Under the pieces are notes generated by a model, which did not search any database, had not been told where the DNA came from, and saw nothing but the letters and a program-made list of their open reading frames with translations. A stretch of DNA of 64,000 bases, taken from NCBI RefSeq assembly GCF_000003815.2, contig NW_023365716.1:997685-1061684 (forward strand). Direction: 5' to 3'. This document shows, one piece after another, positions 10,261 to 22,032 of this stretch (position 1 is the stretch's first letter; each line of letters opens with the position of its first letter). This stretch comes from Branchiostoma floridae. Taxonomy: Eukaryota; Chordata; Leptocardii; Amphioxiformes; Branchiostomatidae. Made by a program: the position numbers and the translations under genes.

Positions 10261-11439
10261 GATAATACGTTTTATATCTGGCTACATGTTAGTATGTATG
10301 TCCATGTTTCTGCAGCAAAAATTGAATCAAACCCGTGCAGACGTTTGTCTTGTTTGTTGCTTATGCATATGTTGATGAAATATATTCATCATTCCGTCCA
10401 GTGACGATGTTTTTGTAAACAGAACGTCCTGACGGTAACCTTTAAAATATATTCACCACATTTCAATTTAGAGGTTAAATTCAGTCCGGGGCCATGTTTT
10501 GTCCTAAGATTCCCCTTATACATCATTTTCGATTCTTTTCTGAATTTTTCATGCCTCTTTAATAAATCTCATTTCATTAACAACAATAATGATAATAAAT
10601 CTCCCATCATAGCAATACATAATTTAATATATACACCAAGACAAAGACAATACTAGAAAGGCCGACATTTGCTTAAGAGCAAATACAGCATATTTCAGCC
10701 ATACCCCTTCCCACGCAACATTGGACTGTTCCAAATCACCCCTGCGCAAAAATGGAACATCCTCTTAACAGTACATTATCCCCCAAAGTGGACTGGTATT
10801 GTGAATTGATTCCAGGTAAAAACAGAGCTTGCTTCTATTTTTCAGAAAATGACAATAATCACACCTTCCATTCAGAAAAATTTCATCATGACTGAAAATA
10901 GTTGAATGACTTAATGTAATGTCATTAACAATTTTCAGTACGATAACTAGGTGTAAGTTTAAAAAAGTATAAGCTCCTTGTGATGTGGGTACATTTATTA
11001 TTGCAGTGAACTTTTCTTATTCAAGTAGGGCATACGATTTAATAATTATCAACCAGGTGCAGGTACTGTAGGAGCGTTTGTTTTCTTCAAGCTGTAAAAC
11101 TGTTAAACCATCAGCCATCGAGCCTATATTCTTATTTTAGTTTAACAACTTCCTGCCAGACCCGGAAGATACGATTGAACCTTGTTCGAGGATTTATTTT
11201 CGTCTGTCTGGTCAGTCTGTTCATACCCTGGCGCTGAGAGTGTTTTATTGGGCTGAAACTCTGGCAGTTTAAAGTTACTTACAATTTAAATGTTCAAAGT
11301 TTATGTCAAACAACAACAGCACTAGGAACACATACATTTGCTCTGGAGAAAATACAGCAGTTTTCGCAAGTTCCAGTCCAGTGATAGAAATGTGGCCACT
11401 ATAGACAGGTGGTCACTATAGAGAGAATGCTGATCTATA

Positions 11440-11832
11440 CACCTTTCTCACGCAGCGGCCATGATAGATCTAAAACGAGTTCAATGTGGCAAACAAAAGG
11501 CTGTCCATCATAATTAGCAGTTCGACCAATGGTAGCCTGCCAATTAGGAAATCGACCAATAAGTGAATGGCTGCAAATTCGTTAAAAATTTGCATTATTA
11601 TGTTGTTATTTTGCATCTCTTAAGGGACTATGGGGTCAGTCTACACTACTCTAAATTGCTACATCTTTTGGTGCATAACACTTCTTGTAATACGTATCAT
11701 TCTATCTTATATCATGAAAATTTGTGTGGTTTGGGGAAAAACTAAATGGGACCTGATTTTAGAAATAAGTTTTGTCTGTTTGCCTCATTGACCTCTTTTT
11801 CGATCTATCATGGCCACCGCGTGAGAAAGGTG
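11440..11832. mobile_element. 393-bp MITE with TA target duplication
   Basis: The ends read CACCTTTCTCACGC and GCGTGAGAAAGGTG, and the inverted match extends about 30 bp inwards (GGCCATGATAGATC). Each end abuts TA. This fits a Tc1/mariner-type non-autonomous element. No transposase is present. Confidence 0.7.
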
Positions 11833-12340
11833 TATTGACTAGGAGCCATACGTTACACATGATTTCAGTACACTGATCATTAATCATATAAACATTGCAC
11901 AGGTAAACCAATTGTTTAGATGTACAATTAAGTTCAAATAATTCTGAAGAGAAATATTGATGAGAAAATAATCATTCTCGCCACTGTCTAACTTATAATT
12001 ACGTATCAAAACTAAACGCAGATTTTCTAACTAACGCACCTTTCGCCGACTTCATCGAAGGACCGCCGGCTATCAATCAAACACGGCTGTTGATTAGACT
12101 TAGAGTTTCAAACAGTCATGTGCTGTGTGCCAGTTGACAGCGAACTTCATGCTACGTGATGTTTTACATTGCTTGGACCTTCTTTCCTACAGCGGTGCTT
12201 CTACAAAATATTTAGACTGTAACACTGAGTCCCACATGTTTTATAGAATAGAATTTAACGCAGAACAGCGTTTTTTGCTGGGTATTTTTCTTGAAACATG
12301 TCCGTGGGAATATCAGTGAGGCGGCGACGTAGGGATATCA

Positions 12341-13073
12341 GACCGTCAACAAAAGTCGCACGGCGGCTAACGGCGCAGCGAAGATACTAGCGCTATAAAT
12401 AAGCGCTTCAACTAAGGATGGCAACCCATACAATATTTTTGTATACTGTTGAGCTAAGTAAAGTTTGTTGTTTATGAGGTTTTAGTTGTCTTTGAAGCTT
12501 TGACCCGAAATATTTTAAAGTCAAACTGCTGAAGAGAAGTAAGTGACTGCTACGATTATCGTAGATATGGCCCTAAAAAACTGATAAAAGAAGCCTTCTC
12601 AATAGTCTAAAATGCAAGAGCTTCCGGGGGGACTTCGCCCACCTGGGTCCCCCCCCACAGTGGCCCTGCCCCTGGACCCCGCCAGGGACATTCGGCGGCC
12701 CCCGGACCCCTGTCCGACGCTTTGAAAAAATTCTGGCGAGAAGTCTGTACGGCCTGAGTCTTCAAGTTAACGTATTGTGTGGTCCCGCTTATGAATATTA
12801 ATTAGCCTTCGCTTTCCTCTTCGCTGATTGGCTGAACCATTAATTGAATTAACTCTTCCTGCCGGCTAGACGCAGGTGCAGATGTCGGCTCTGTGGGGTG
12901 AACGTCCGAAAGGTCATGGCATGGAGAACGAAAGAAAACCAATTTCCCCTAAAAAAAGTGCTGTAATTAAGCCTTTTACAGTACTTTATGCCAAAAATTT
13001 TACTTGGATCATTTTACCAACTATCTTATGCCTATCTATACCAAATGTTACTCATACCAGGGTACAGGGTTGC
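12341..13073. repeat. Direct repeat, copy 1
   Basis: It begins GACCGTCAACAAAAGTCGCA and ends near CAGGGTACAGG. It is a diverged copy of 13091-13693, offset 750 bp, including the shared run CTTATGAATATTAATTAGCC. Copy 1 has an extra C/G-rich stretch at about 12627-12715. Confidence 0.8.
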
Positions 13074-13090
13074 AAAATATACCGTTATAA

Positions 13091-13693
13091 GACCGTCAAC
13101 AACAGTCGCACGGAGCTAACAGCGCAGCGAAAATACCATCGCTAGCGTTTCAACTTCGGATAACAAGTTATAAGTACTGTTGAACTCAGTAACGTTAAAG
13201 TTTGTTTTTAGTTGCCTTTGACGGTTTGACCTGAAATAGTGTTACGCTAAACTCCTGAAGAGAAGTTAAGTGACTGCTGCGATTATCATAGATATGCCCC
13301 TAAGAACTGATACAATATAAAGCCTTCTGAATAGTCTAAAATGCGAGAGCCTTAGGCGGGCTTCGCTCCCCCTGGCGGGAACACTGCTATATACGGGATC
13401 ATGAGGCCCCGCTTATGAATATTAATTAGCCTTTGGCCTCCTCTTCGCTGATTGGCTAGGTCTTTGATTCAATTAACTCTCCGGCTGACGCGCACAGGTG
13501 TGGCTCTGTGCGGGGTCACGGAAGGTCACGTCAGGAGGCCAAAAGAAAACAAATTTCCCCTCAGAAAAGTGCCAAAATTAATCATTTTAAAGTTGTTTAT
13601 GTCAAAAATTTTACTTGAATCTTGTTACCAAGTATCTAATGCCTATCTATACCAAATTTCAGGTCATTTAATTGTAATACCAGGGTACAGGAG
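13091..13693. repeat. Direct repeat, copy 2
   Basis: This is the second copy of the 750-bp-offset repeat. It leads without a break into the 163-bp tandem array. Confidence 0.8.
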
Positions 13694-14335
13694 CCAAAAG
13701 TGTCCTTTTTTGGTCAAAAATTGGCCAAAAATCGCAAAAATAAGCATTTTGTTGCACTGTACACCAAAAGTGTTATTGAATTTATATGAAGGGATTATGA
13801 AGGCACATCTGTGTCAAATTTCAGCTCATTCGGTTGCAATACCAAGGTACAGGAGCCAAAAGTGTCCTTTTTTGGTCAAAAATTGGTCAAAAAATCGCAA
13901 AAATAAGCATTTTGTTGTACTGTACACCAAAAGTGTTATTGAATCTATATGGGGGCATTATCAAGGCACATCTTTGTCAAATTTCAGCTCATTTGGTTGT
14001 AATACCAGGGTACAGGGGCCAAAAGTGTCCTTTTTTGGTCAAAAATTGGTCAAAAAATCGCAAAAATAAGCATTTTGTTGTACTGTACACCAAAAGTGTT
14101 ATCGAATTTATATGGGAGCATTATCAAGGCACATCTCTGTCAAATTTCAGCTCATTTGGTTGTAATACCAGGGTACAGGGGCCAAAATATACAGTTTTGG
14201 TCGAAAATTGACCAAAAAATCTCAATAAAATCATTTTAGAGGCAGATATGAAAAAACTGAGAAAAAAGCATCAAGGTATTGGCCCATTCTACCCCTGTGC
14301 CAAATTTCAGGTCATTCGGTCCAGGAACGGCGGAG
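13660..14335. repeat. 163-bp tandem repeat, about 4 copies
   Basis: The phrase CAGGGTACAG (or CAAGGTACAG) recurs at 13681, 13843, 14006 and 14169, spacings of 162-163. Each unit holds AAAAGTGTCC, a long A/T-rich run, TTTCAGCTCATT and TAATACCAGGG. The open frames here come from the repeat. Confidence 0.9.
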
Positions 14336-15342
14336 ATGAATCACTTTGAAGATTTGACAGGAGAAAGAAAGAAAGAAACATTACGAATACAATATATTTC
14401 ACCATACTATGTATGGCTGAAATATAATGAATACCATTGATGTTATTTACAGCTTTAATACATACTTCAAATGATCTGTCCATTGTTATATCATGTAGCT
14501 TCCTTCGTGCTTTAAGTGGAGCTGCAAATAACTGTTTTAGATAACGTGTGAGCACAATACTCCTGTTAAGGTAGGTTAGTCATTCCACGGCATGGATACT
14601 ACAATCTGCTGATATCGATAATTGCAAAAATGAGGTTATTCAGTTAAAAAAAAAAACTTGTCTAAAGCAGATAAATATCATGGTTTTTAAACATGTTTAG
14701 AATCCTTACTCCTATGATCACCTACATTTATAAATAACATGTAAAATAAAATAAAAAGTAAAAAAAAAAAGTACTGAAACTATACATACGAAACCTATAT
14801 CGGTCCGGTAGGGCACATATACTATAATCCTCGCAAGCTCACTGGGACATGTCTGCCTCTCATGTATAATTCCTTTTACCCCTTGTCACATTATCCATGA
14901 TCTTTGGGCGTATCGACGGAAGGTCGGCCATACATAAGATCGACAGAGGGTTGTGCGCATTTTTCACCTGAAAACCGTCCCTGTCACATATAAGCCACTG
15001 TACCTTAAGCTTGTACAGTTGTTGTGCAATAAAGTTATTATTATAAGCGAGGCTCGGGCGATTGCCGCAGACTCGTCGTCCGATCGATTTTCGCGCAACG
15101 TGACAGGAGTATTTACCACAGAGTTCAGTAGGACGATTTGTTTTATATCTGGCTACACGTTAGTGGGTATGTCCGTGTTTCTGACAGTAAAAACTGAATT
15201 AAACTTTCGTCTTGTTTGTTGCTTATGATGATTAGATGTAGCAATAAGTTTGTATTCCATCCAGTGGCCATGTTTTACTTATAGAACGTACTGACGGTGA
15301 CCTTTCAAATATATTCATCACATTTCAATTTAGAGGTCCAAT

Positions 15343-15708
15343 TCACTGGTCATACTTGTAGAGTTTCTCTCCTGTGTGGGTTCTCATGTGTCGGGTTAAA
15401 TAAGGCCTTCGATTTGTCCTGTATCCACACTCCCAACACATTTAGGGTTTCTCACCGGTGTGGTTTGCTACATGATCATCCAAGGTGCCTTTCTGTGCAG
15501 CTGAATAGTCACACTGGTAACACTTGTAGGGTTTTTCTCCTGTGTGGGTTCTCATATGTGCGGATAAGTGAGACTTCTGAGCTGCTCTGTACCCGCACAC
15601 CCCACACATGTAGGGTTTGTCATTACTGTGATTTAAAAAAGATGTCGAACCAAATTGGATATCTGTGCAGCAGAATAGCCACACTGGTCACATTTGTAGG
15701 GTTTTTCT
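15343..15708 (-). pseudogene. ZF4: zinc-finger array fragment
   Basis: Remains of about four fingers on minus with no N-terminus. Intact units include MCGVCGYRAAQKSHLSAHM and KCYQCDYSAAQKGTLDDH. The upstream finger (CDQCGYSAAQISNL) loses frame. The downstream finger is cut by TAA in place of a Tyr codon at EKP*MCWECG (about 15440). The 3' end stops abruptly at 15343 against unrelated intergenic sequence (like 10260-10485), marking a recombination junction. The promoter-like block at 16208-16296 points at this fragment. Confidence 0.8.
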
Positions 15709-15754
15709 GCTGACAGAATACGTCCGTTGGGACATTAAGACATTTTCATGTATT

Positions 15755-15872
15755 ACATTATTATTTAGTATTTATTTAATATCTGACACTGACCTCCCTC
15801 ATGACCTCAATGAAAAGCGGCCTGCTGGCCGATTTGATCTTCTCATGAATAAATAAAGGTTCAAACAAACAA
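15755..15872 (+). repeat. LINE 3' tail, family 3
   Basis: It ends CTTCTCATGAATAAATAAAG followed by CAAACAAACAAA. The same 3' UTR (ACCTCCCTCATGACCTCAAT) ends the longer copy at 28422-28750. It is 5'-truncated. Confidence 0.7.
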
Positions 15873-16207
15873 AATGCTGAGAAAAGGAAATTATGCAAGG
15901 CTTGACGCATCCCTAGCAATTCTTCCTGGGATACACATTGCAATGTTAGCATGCTTGCATAGTCTAATCTCACTCATCCTCTCCGCATAGTCTAATACTT
16001 GTTAAAGAACCCAACTAGTCTTCTTCAAGACTCCTCTTGCAACATCCAGTCATACAAAGAGTACGTTCGTTGGGATCTACTGCTATTACTTACACATTAC
16101 AGTTCCACTGCCCCCCTCCCCACCAAAACACCGATCACAAACACCCCCCTAATTCCAGTTTACCGCTGAATAAGCACCAACCAAAAAGCACTGCTGCCAA
16201 TCACATG

Positions 16208-16296
16208 TCTTACCTGTAGGTTTATGGCGTTAACCGGTCTCAAAGACTTCTGGTGACTGTAAAATCTCGACAGATCTTCTGAGATATTTAGGGCTG
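16208..16296 (-). promoter_or_regulatory. Truncated promoter module fused to ZF5 exon
   Basis: The 5' UTR and donor half of the standard module (CTACAG|GTAAGA at 16213/16214) is present. The YY1-like, direct-repeat and CGCCGCATAACG boxes are missing, because ZF5 finger-1 codons begin about 10 bp upstream. A TGACGTCA lies near the junction (16293-16300). Confidence 0.75.
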
Positions 16297-16299
16297 ACG

Positions 16300-16878
16300 T
16301 CAGAGTTGCGTTCTGTACCCACACTCCCCACACATGTAGGGTTTCTCACCGGTGTTTTTAACCACATGCCTTTCCATATTGCCTCTGCTCTCCTGTACCT
16401 GTGAGGTTGATGTGTTGTCAGGTTGGGGAAAGTCCACATCACACGTTTCCTGCTGCAGACCCATGTCTGTTGTCTGGGTCTCCCTGCTGTCACTCTCCTT
16501 TCCGGGGTGTCTGGTATCGTACATCTCATTCCCAGGGTGTCTAGAATTTCCAGCACACAAGTTTGCAGTAGAAACCTCACAGCTGGGTTCTTCCGTTTCT
16601 GCTCTTACACCGCGCGTTTTGTCCCTTTCCTCCTCCTGCTGCCGTCCCGTGTCTGTTGTCTGCTCCCAACTGTTGTAAGTCTCGTTCCATGGATGTCCGG
16701 TTGGCTGGTAGTCGTAGGTTTCCTGGTCCTCACTGTACGTTTCCTGGCACAGCACGTTCTCTTGCCCATACTGCTGCCATCCAGTGTCTCCTGTCGGCTC
16801 CTCTTTGATGTGCGTCTCGTTCTCAGTTTGTTCCGCATGAAGCTCTTTACTAGGTGGCAGACACATGAACCCCGCCAT
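16300..16878 (-). CDS. ZF5: class A N-terminal domain without zinc fingers
   Basis: A 192-residue open frame from the ATG at 16876-16878 (MAGFMCLPPSKELHAEQT), preceded by an acceptor-like run ending TTTTAG. It has the whole class A N-terminus with IKEEPTGD, GHPWNETYNSWEQTTDTG and VRAETEEPSCEVS, then the complete shared linker (SRETQTTDMGLQQET, QPDNTSTSQVQESRGN). It stops inside the first finger (YMCGECGYRTQL, then TGA). The breakpoint joins the 5' UTR of a neighbouring promoter module, so the array was deleted. The exon now runs into a functional-looking donor at 16214. It may encode a finger-less regulator, a spliced chimera, or be a pseudogene. The promoter is at 17729-17935. Confidence 0.75.
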   Translation of the reverse strand: MAGFMCLPPSKELHAEQTENETHIKEEPTGDTGWQQYGQENVLCQETYSEDQETYDYQPTGHPWNETYNSWEQTTDTGRQQEEERDKTRGVRAETEEPSCEVSTANLCAGNSRHPGNEMYDTRHPGKESDSRETQTTDMGLQQETCDVDFPQPDNTSTSQVQESRGNMERHVVKNTGEKPYMCGECGYRTQL

Positions 16879-17728
16879 CACTAAAATGATGATAAGAAAA
16901 TAAGGATAAGAAAAATATATGTTCATCAAATTCTTTTACAAACCAGGTAAAGGGTGAAAATTTGAAGTGGACCCGTTTTAGTTCCTCAATTGTGTTTCCA
17001 GCAACAAGATTTGGACATTTCATAGGGGATACAATAACATACATTACCATCCCCTATGTCCAAGGAGTTTCGGAAAAACTCAGACGGATCTTCCAAAACT
17101 TCAACATCGCCACTTATAGGGGATACGACAAAATAGTTCCTTAGATCTTTAATACAGGCACTTACTGACTCATAGTAAAAACTGAATACAGCAATGCGGG
17201 CACATAGAAACATAACAAGCTATATATACATGCGCTTTCAGAGATTTTTGACCTTAATTGTGATAGAACAAATATGAAATTGTACAATGGTGTAATAGAA
17301 GAGTACAGTGGACACTTTCATGGCATCGGTCAGGTGGAAAATACATCTCACTGGCACTGCAGCCTCTTGGTATCTTCATGATTATGCGAAAATAATGACT
17401 GCACACAAAACGGAGTTGATTCAACATGTAGCTATAGCTGCGCACAAAAAAAGTTAGGCATGTCACTACTAGGAAAAGTTTCGTATTATGGTGCATGAAT
17501 ATAACGATCGTCACTTAATCTATTATTTGAATTATCAAAGAATGCAATATTTTATTATGTCTGGCATTATATTTGAGATGCAAAGAGATATTTGGCAGTC
17601 CTTACATTTCACACATAACTAGTAGTTTGAATGCCCCCTCCCCATCGACTACCGATCGCAAACACACCTCTAATTGTAATTTACCGCCCAACAAGCACAA
17701 ACCAGGCAGTATTCACTATAATTAGCAG
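16879..17728 (-). other. Intron 1 of ZF5
   Basis: It is paralogous to ZF2 intron 1 (5269-6407) but lacks the 387-bp hAT-like insertion. No gene is seen. Confidence 0.6.
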
Positions 17729-17935
17729 TCTTACCTGTAAGTCTACTGTAGTAAGCGGTGTCCAAAACTCCTACAAGTCGTAAAAATCGCTTCAGTTTGG
17801 AGGATATGAAAAACGCAAGACGAGCCACAAAACAAAATGGCGGACGTCAGCTCTCATTAACGGGGTAAAGGTGAAAGGTCACAAACCTGATGCTAAATAG
17901 GTCAAACCACAGATCGCCGCATAACGCTTTACTCT
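17729..17935 (-). promoter_or_regulatory. ZF5 promoter and non-coding first exon
   Basis: AAAATGGCGGACGTCAG lies at 17834-17850, AAAGGTGAAAGGTCA at 17867-17881, the CGCCGCATAACG box near 17916, and donor GTAAGA at 17729-17734. All elements are intact although the gene lost its fingers. Confidence 0.75.
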
Positions 17936-19180
17936 CCTGGTTTTGAACCAAGCAGAAATAACGGTATAAATGAAATAGTAGTGGTTATAATTCAAGCATT
18001 TTATGAAAGACGACTCCAGAAAGAGTAGTGGATGTATTTCAACACTAATGGAGATCTCCTAATAAAGAAAACAAAAGTTCTACCTCGATTTCTACGTCTC
18101 AGATTCTGTTAGGTTTTGACGGTTAGGCCAAGCCAGGTGGAATCCGATATGCGCATGGTTTCTTCTTCATTTCACGTTTAGATCTTAAAATACTGTTGCC
18201 ACAAGGATGTTATTGGGATACGATGCAAATCAACACCTTATATTTAGCTTGGTCTACATTTCTTCAGAGAAATTATGTTATTTTTGTCTGTCAAAATTGC
18301 GCCATGGTAGGAAATGTCTACATATATTAAGCCGCGAGGGCAAGGGAGTCAAAATTATCAGACGATATAAACCAACACAAATGAAATTACTGTCTTTGTT
18401 TCCACTTTATTTTGAATTAGCGTTACCAAAATTATGCTTTTAAACAAGTCAGTATCATCTAAATTCCTATAAGCTTAAACACTACGAATACATGTGTACA
18501 AAACGTGTATCATGTTTAGAATACACATCGGTACGTATAAACTAAATAATTGTAAAGGTTAGATCATTCTATCAAATAAAGTAACTAAAGCAACTAAATA
18601 TACCAATGTTAAAATGTTCAAGTATTCAAATTAATACCGACAGTGTGTACAGTGGAGAAAAACAAAAACAAAGATCGTATCAAAATTATTTCAAGTCTAA
18701 AACCTACATCTAGATTATCTGTACAGTGCGATTTCAAAAACGCTTTCTTACATAAATGTTACTAACAAATCAGCGGCAAACACAAAAGAAAGGAGCACAT
18801 CTATCATGGCTACTATCTCAGGTACAAAACCTACGTCTATACAGTTTTAGGTGTATCTATATGTATGTAAAAGTACTTTACGTTTAGGACTGCATAGTTA
18901 GCAGCGACAACTAGCTGCAGTTCAAAGTCAACTTCTATATCTGTCGTCTACCAACACTTTCTTGACAGGAGCGACCAAACCTAAGCAACTTTAGAGGGTA
19001 CATTTGCCACAATCCTCGCCACAATCCTCATGTAGAATTCCTCACCACACGGCAAGATACAATTAGAGTCGACATGGTCACTCAAGGAGGGATTCTTATT
19101 TGTTTATTTATTTTATTTTGTTTATACTTATTCTTCCTCCTTATTAATTTCCACCTGCTGACTACCTTCGGGACAAGTTA
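17936..19180. other. Intergenic, ZF5 promoter to ZF6 3' end
   Basis: It parallels 6620-7869 with a single 41-bp unit near 18830. No gene is seen. Confidence 0.5.
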
Positions 19181-19224
19181 GACCTTTGAGCTGTCCTGTG
19201 CCCACACTCCACAAAAATGTAGGG

Positions 19225-20142
19225 TTACTCACTGGAATGTCTAGTTTGATGGTTGATCAAATGTTGTTTCTGTGTTGCGGAATAGTCACACTGGTCAAGT
19301 TTGTAAGGTTTTTCTCCTGTATGTGTTTTCATGTGTCGGGATAAGGTAGATCTTTGAGCTGCCCTGTACCCACACTCCCCACACATGTAGGGTTTCTCAC
19401 CGGTGTGTTTTCTTACGTGCTTGTCCAAATCGAATTTGTTTGCAGCAGAATAGTCACACTGGTCACACCTGTAAGGTCTCTTTCCTGTGTGGGTTCTCAT
19501 ATGTCTGGATAAGTCACACTTTTGAGCCACCCTGTAACCACAGTTCTCGCACATGTAGAGTTTTTGACCAGTGTGTGTTACTTGGTGTTGATTCAAATGA
19601 GATTTCACTGCAGCCGAATAGTCACACTGGTCACACTTGTAGGGTTTCTCTCCTGTATGAATTCTCATATGTTTGGCTAAGTCAGACTTATAAGCTGTCA
19701 TGTACCCACAATCTCCACACATGTAGGGTTTCTCACCGGTGTGTTTGGCTAGATGTTGGTTCAGAGCAGATTTCCCTGCAGCAGAATAGACACACTGATC
19801 ACACTTGTACGGCTTTTCCCCTGTGTGGGTTCTAGTATGTTGGGATAAGTGGGACTTCTTAGCTGTCCTGTACCCACAATCCCCACACATGTAGGGTTTC
19901 TCACCAGTCTGTTTAACCACATGCCTTCCCATATTGCCTCTGCTCTCCTGTACCTGTGAGGTTGATGTGTTGTCAGGTTGGGGAAAGTTCACATCACACG
20001 TTTCTTGCTGCAGGCCCATGTCTGTTATCTGGGTCTCCCTGCTGTCACTCTCCTTCCCAGGATGTTCTGTACAGTCCATCTCCTTCCCAGGATACCCAAC
20101 ACACAGTTCTGCCGAAGATTGTTCACGACTAGAATCTTCCAT
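19225..20142 (-). CDS. ZF6: class B C2H2 zinc-finger protein, 8 fingers
   Basis: The 305-residue product starts MEDSSREQSSAELCVGYPGK and has the full linker (TDMGLQQETCDVNFPQPDN). Eight fingers alternate the two finger types. Seven are complete. Finger 8 reads YKLDQC, so the first zinc-binding Cys is Leu and that finger is probably dead. Finger 1 ends H-TRTH instead of H-MRTH. The frame stops at HSSE then TAA in the linker, with a further recognisable finger decaying down to about 19180. The start follows an acceptor-like run before AGCAGGAATGG. The promoter module is at 20868-21076. It is the shortest intact array in the cluster. Confidence 0.88.
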   Translation of the reverse strand: MEDSSREQSSAELCVGYPGKEMDCTEHPGKESDSRETQITDMGLQQETCDVNFPQPDNTSTSQVQESRGNMGRHVVKQTGEKPYMCGDCGYRTAKKSHLSQHTRTHTGEKPYKCDQCVYSAAGKSALNQHLAKHTGEKPYMCGDCGYMTAYKSDLAKHMRIHTGEKPYKCDQCDYSAAVKSHLNQHQVTHTGQKLYMCENCGYRVAQKCDLSRHMRTHTGKRPYRCDQCDYSAANKFDLDKHVRKHTGEKPYMCGECGYRAAQRSTLSRHMKTHTGEKPYKLDQCDYSATQKQHLINHQTRHSSE

Positions 20143-20867
20143 TCCTGCTCTGTGGGGGGAATTGGTTACAGATTAAAACCTTGTTGCTTGAACTGTGACA
20201 CATACTAAGCATTAGACTACATGTGTTTACCTGCAAAGTACAACTTTTCAGAAATTCTACATGCAATTCCGATGCTTATGGAACTTAAGTTTTTTCGAAC
20301 CGGAAGAGTTTGGACCTACCAGGTTCTTATGTGTTTTGGTCAATCTTCTTCTTCTTAAGAAGGGGAAAGAAAACAAATTTCTCTTTGGGAAATGTTGGTC
20401 TATTAGTGGTGGTGCAATGTCATGGAGGATTTTAAGTATTACAGTTATAATAATAAGATGAATCACATGACATGTCTAGTTGTTAGAAATCCCTGCAATG
20501 ATTGTTAAAGACCATTCTCTTCCCATGCTATATACTTTTGTATTAAGTAGATTGGACTATTAGTATTATAACTGTAGCTTATGTTTCAGTAGAGGCAATG
20601 CTTTGAAATGTAAAATTGTTGTTACGTTATGTTATCAAATCAAATCAAAGTCAGAACCGGAAAGGTACAGTACAGTACCTGCTTATGAAAACAGCATATA
20701 ATCTGACTGGCTAGAAAGTCTTATAGTGGCAGATGCCAAAGTGCAAGTGACCCTGTATACATCCCCCATGCCCCCCTCCCCATCAACATACCAATCACAA
20801 ACACACTTCTAATTCTAATTTACCTCTAAACTAGCACCTACCATAAGGCACTACATACAAACACATG
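20143..20867 (-). other. 5' intron of ZF6
   Basis: It shares AAAATGTTGG and GGTGGTGCAATG motifs with the ZF9 and ZF14 introns (31870-31980, 56880-56990) but lacks the 53-bp array present in those. A donor-like TTTGCAG|GTAAAC is at about 20231. No gene is seen. Confidence 0.5.
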
Positions 20868-21076
20868 TCTTACCTGTAGGTCTATGGTGGTTAGCGGTCT
20901 CCACGGCTTCTTGGATTCCGCAAAATATCGACAATTCTTCAGAGATGATACCAAAGACGAGGACGCCAAACAAAATGGCGGACCAAGCTCACTCCAGGCC
21001 AAAGGTGAAAGGTCACAAACCTGATACCCACTTCACAATAAGTCAAACCAGAGATCGCCGTATAACGATTTACTCT
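20868..21076 (-). promoter_or_regulatory. ZF6 promoter and non-coding first exon
   Basis: The donor GTAAGA is at 20868-20873 and AAAGGTGAAAGGTCA at 21001-21015. The YY1-like box (AAAATGGCGGACC) is intact, but the adjoining CRE-like half is lost (CCAAGCTC in place of CGTCAGCTC). Confidence 0.7.
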
Positions 21077-21888
21077 AGCGTTTTGAGTCTAACAAAAATA
21101 ACGTTTCACCTCGATTTCTACTGATCATTTTGTTATTTTTTTTTAACCTAAGGCCAAATCAGGTGAAATCCGGAAGAAGGGATGATGCGCAGAATTTCTT
21201 GTTCAATTGTAATTTAGAATTTGAAACACGGTATTGACGTTATTCAAATATGATTTAAATTCACAACAATTTTTGGATTCGTTTACTCTCCATTCATTTT
21301 GAAAAATCTTCATCTTTGCCAATATTAAGCCATATTGAATATATCTATACATGTTAAATGGTAAAACTGCTGCGGCAAAGGAGTTAGGATAATCAAAATC
21401 AAATCACAAACTTTGCATACATTATTTTATTTTGACAGCGCTTTATTAGAATCAAAACCAAGCTATCAAATATGTTAGTATGATATTAATTAGTATCAGC
21501 TACAAATATTAAGAATACAGGTGTACAAACAGACGACATGTACCAAGTACATTCATATCAACAGTGTACACAATGTGCGAATTGTTGCAAATGTTATTCT
21601 TTCGGATATATCAAAGAAATATTCGGATGGTTAAAAAGTTCTTAGTACTCCTATGGTCACAAAAATGTTTACACTGAGCGAACATAACACATAAATTATT
21701 GATTTTTTGGTAACAAAAAAAATTACAGGTATGCCTTGAAATTACTATACAAAAACTTTAACCAACCTCTTTGAGTCGCTGACGTATTGTAGTAGATGTT
21801 ATTCTTTCGGACAGATCAAAGAAATATACAGATGTCTAAGAATGTTTACACTGAGCGAAAACGACACATAAATTGTAGATTATTTCCT
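21077..21888. other. Intergenic, AT-rich
   Basis: It parallels 33030-33830 and 57630-58240. No gene is seen. Confidence 0.5.
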
Positions 21889-22032
21889 CACAATAAGAGC
21901 TATGTCCAGTATCAGGGTGAAGTGCACGAAGTTAGAGTGTACGAAGTTGTACGAAGTTGTACTAAGTTACAACGGTTTCCCACTGGCTTTGATGCTATAT
22001 CGGGAGTCACAGATGACGTCAAAACATTTATT

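Larger units (their letters stand above)
10260..15342. other. Gene-poor, repeat-rich 5-kb stretch
   Basis: No zinc-finger sequence or other convincing coding region is found. It contains a TA-flanked MITE, a 750-bp direct duplication, a 163-bp tandem array and a GAAA microsatellite (about 14361-14380). Segment 10260-10485 resembles 15130-15342, both around TTTTATATCTGGCTACA, showing that the stretch was inserted into or duplicated within the ZNF array. Confidence 0.55.

Noticed and set aside
12655-12725. G/C-rich stretch as a CpG-island promoter
   Set aside because: It is a short extra segment in one copy of a repeat, with no gene next to it.
13452-14211. Plus-strand open frames of 125-205 codons
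   Set aside because: They come from the 163-bp tandem array and repeat the same phrases; no family resemblance.
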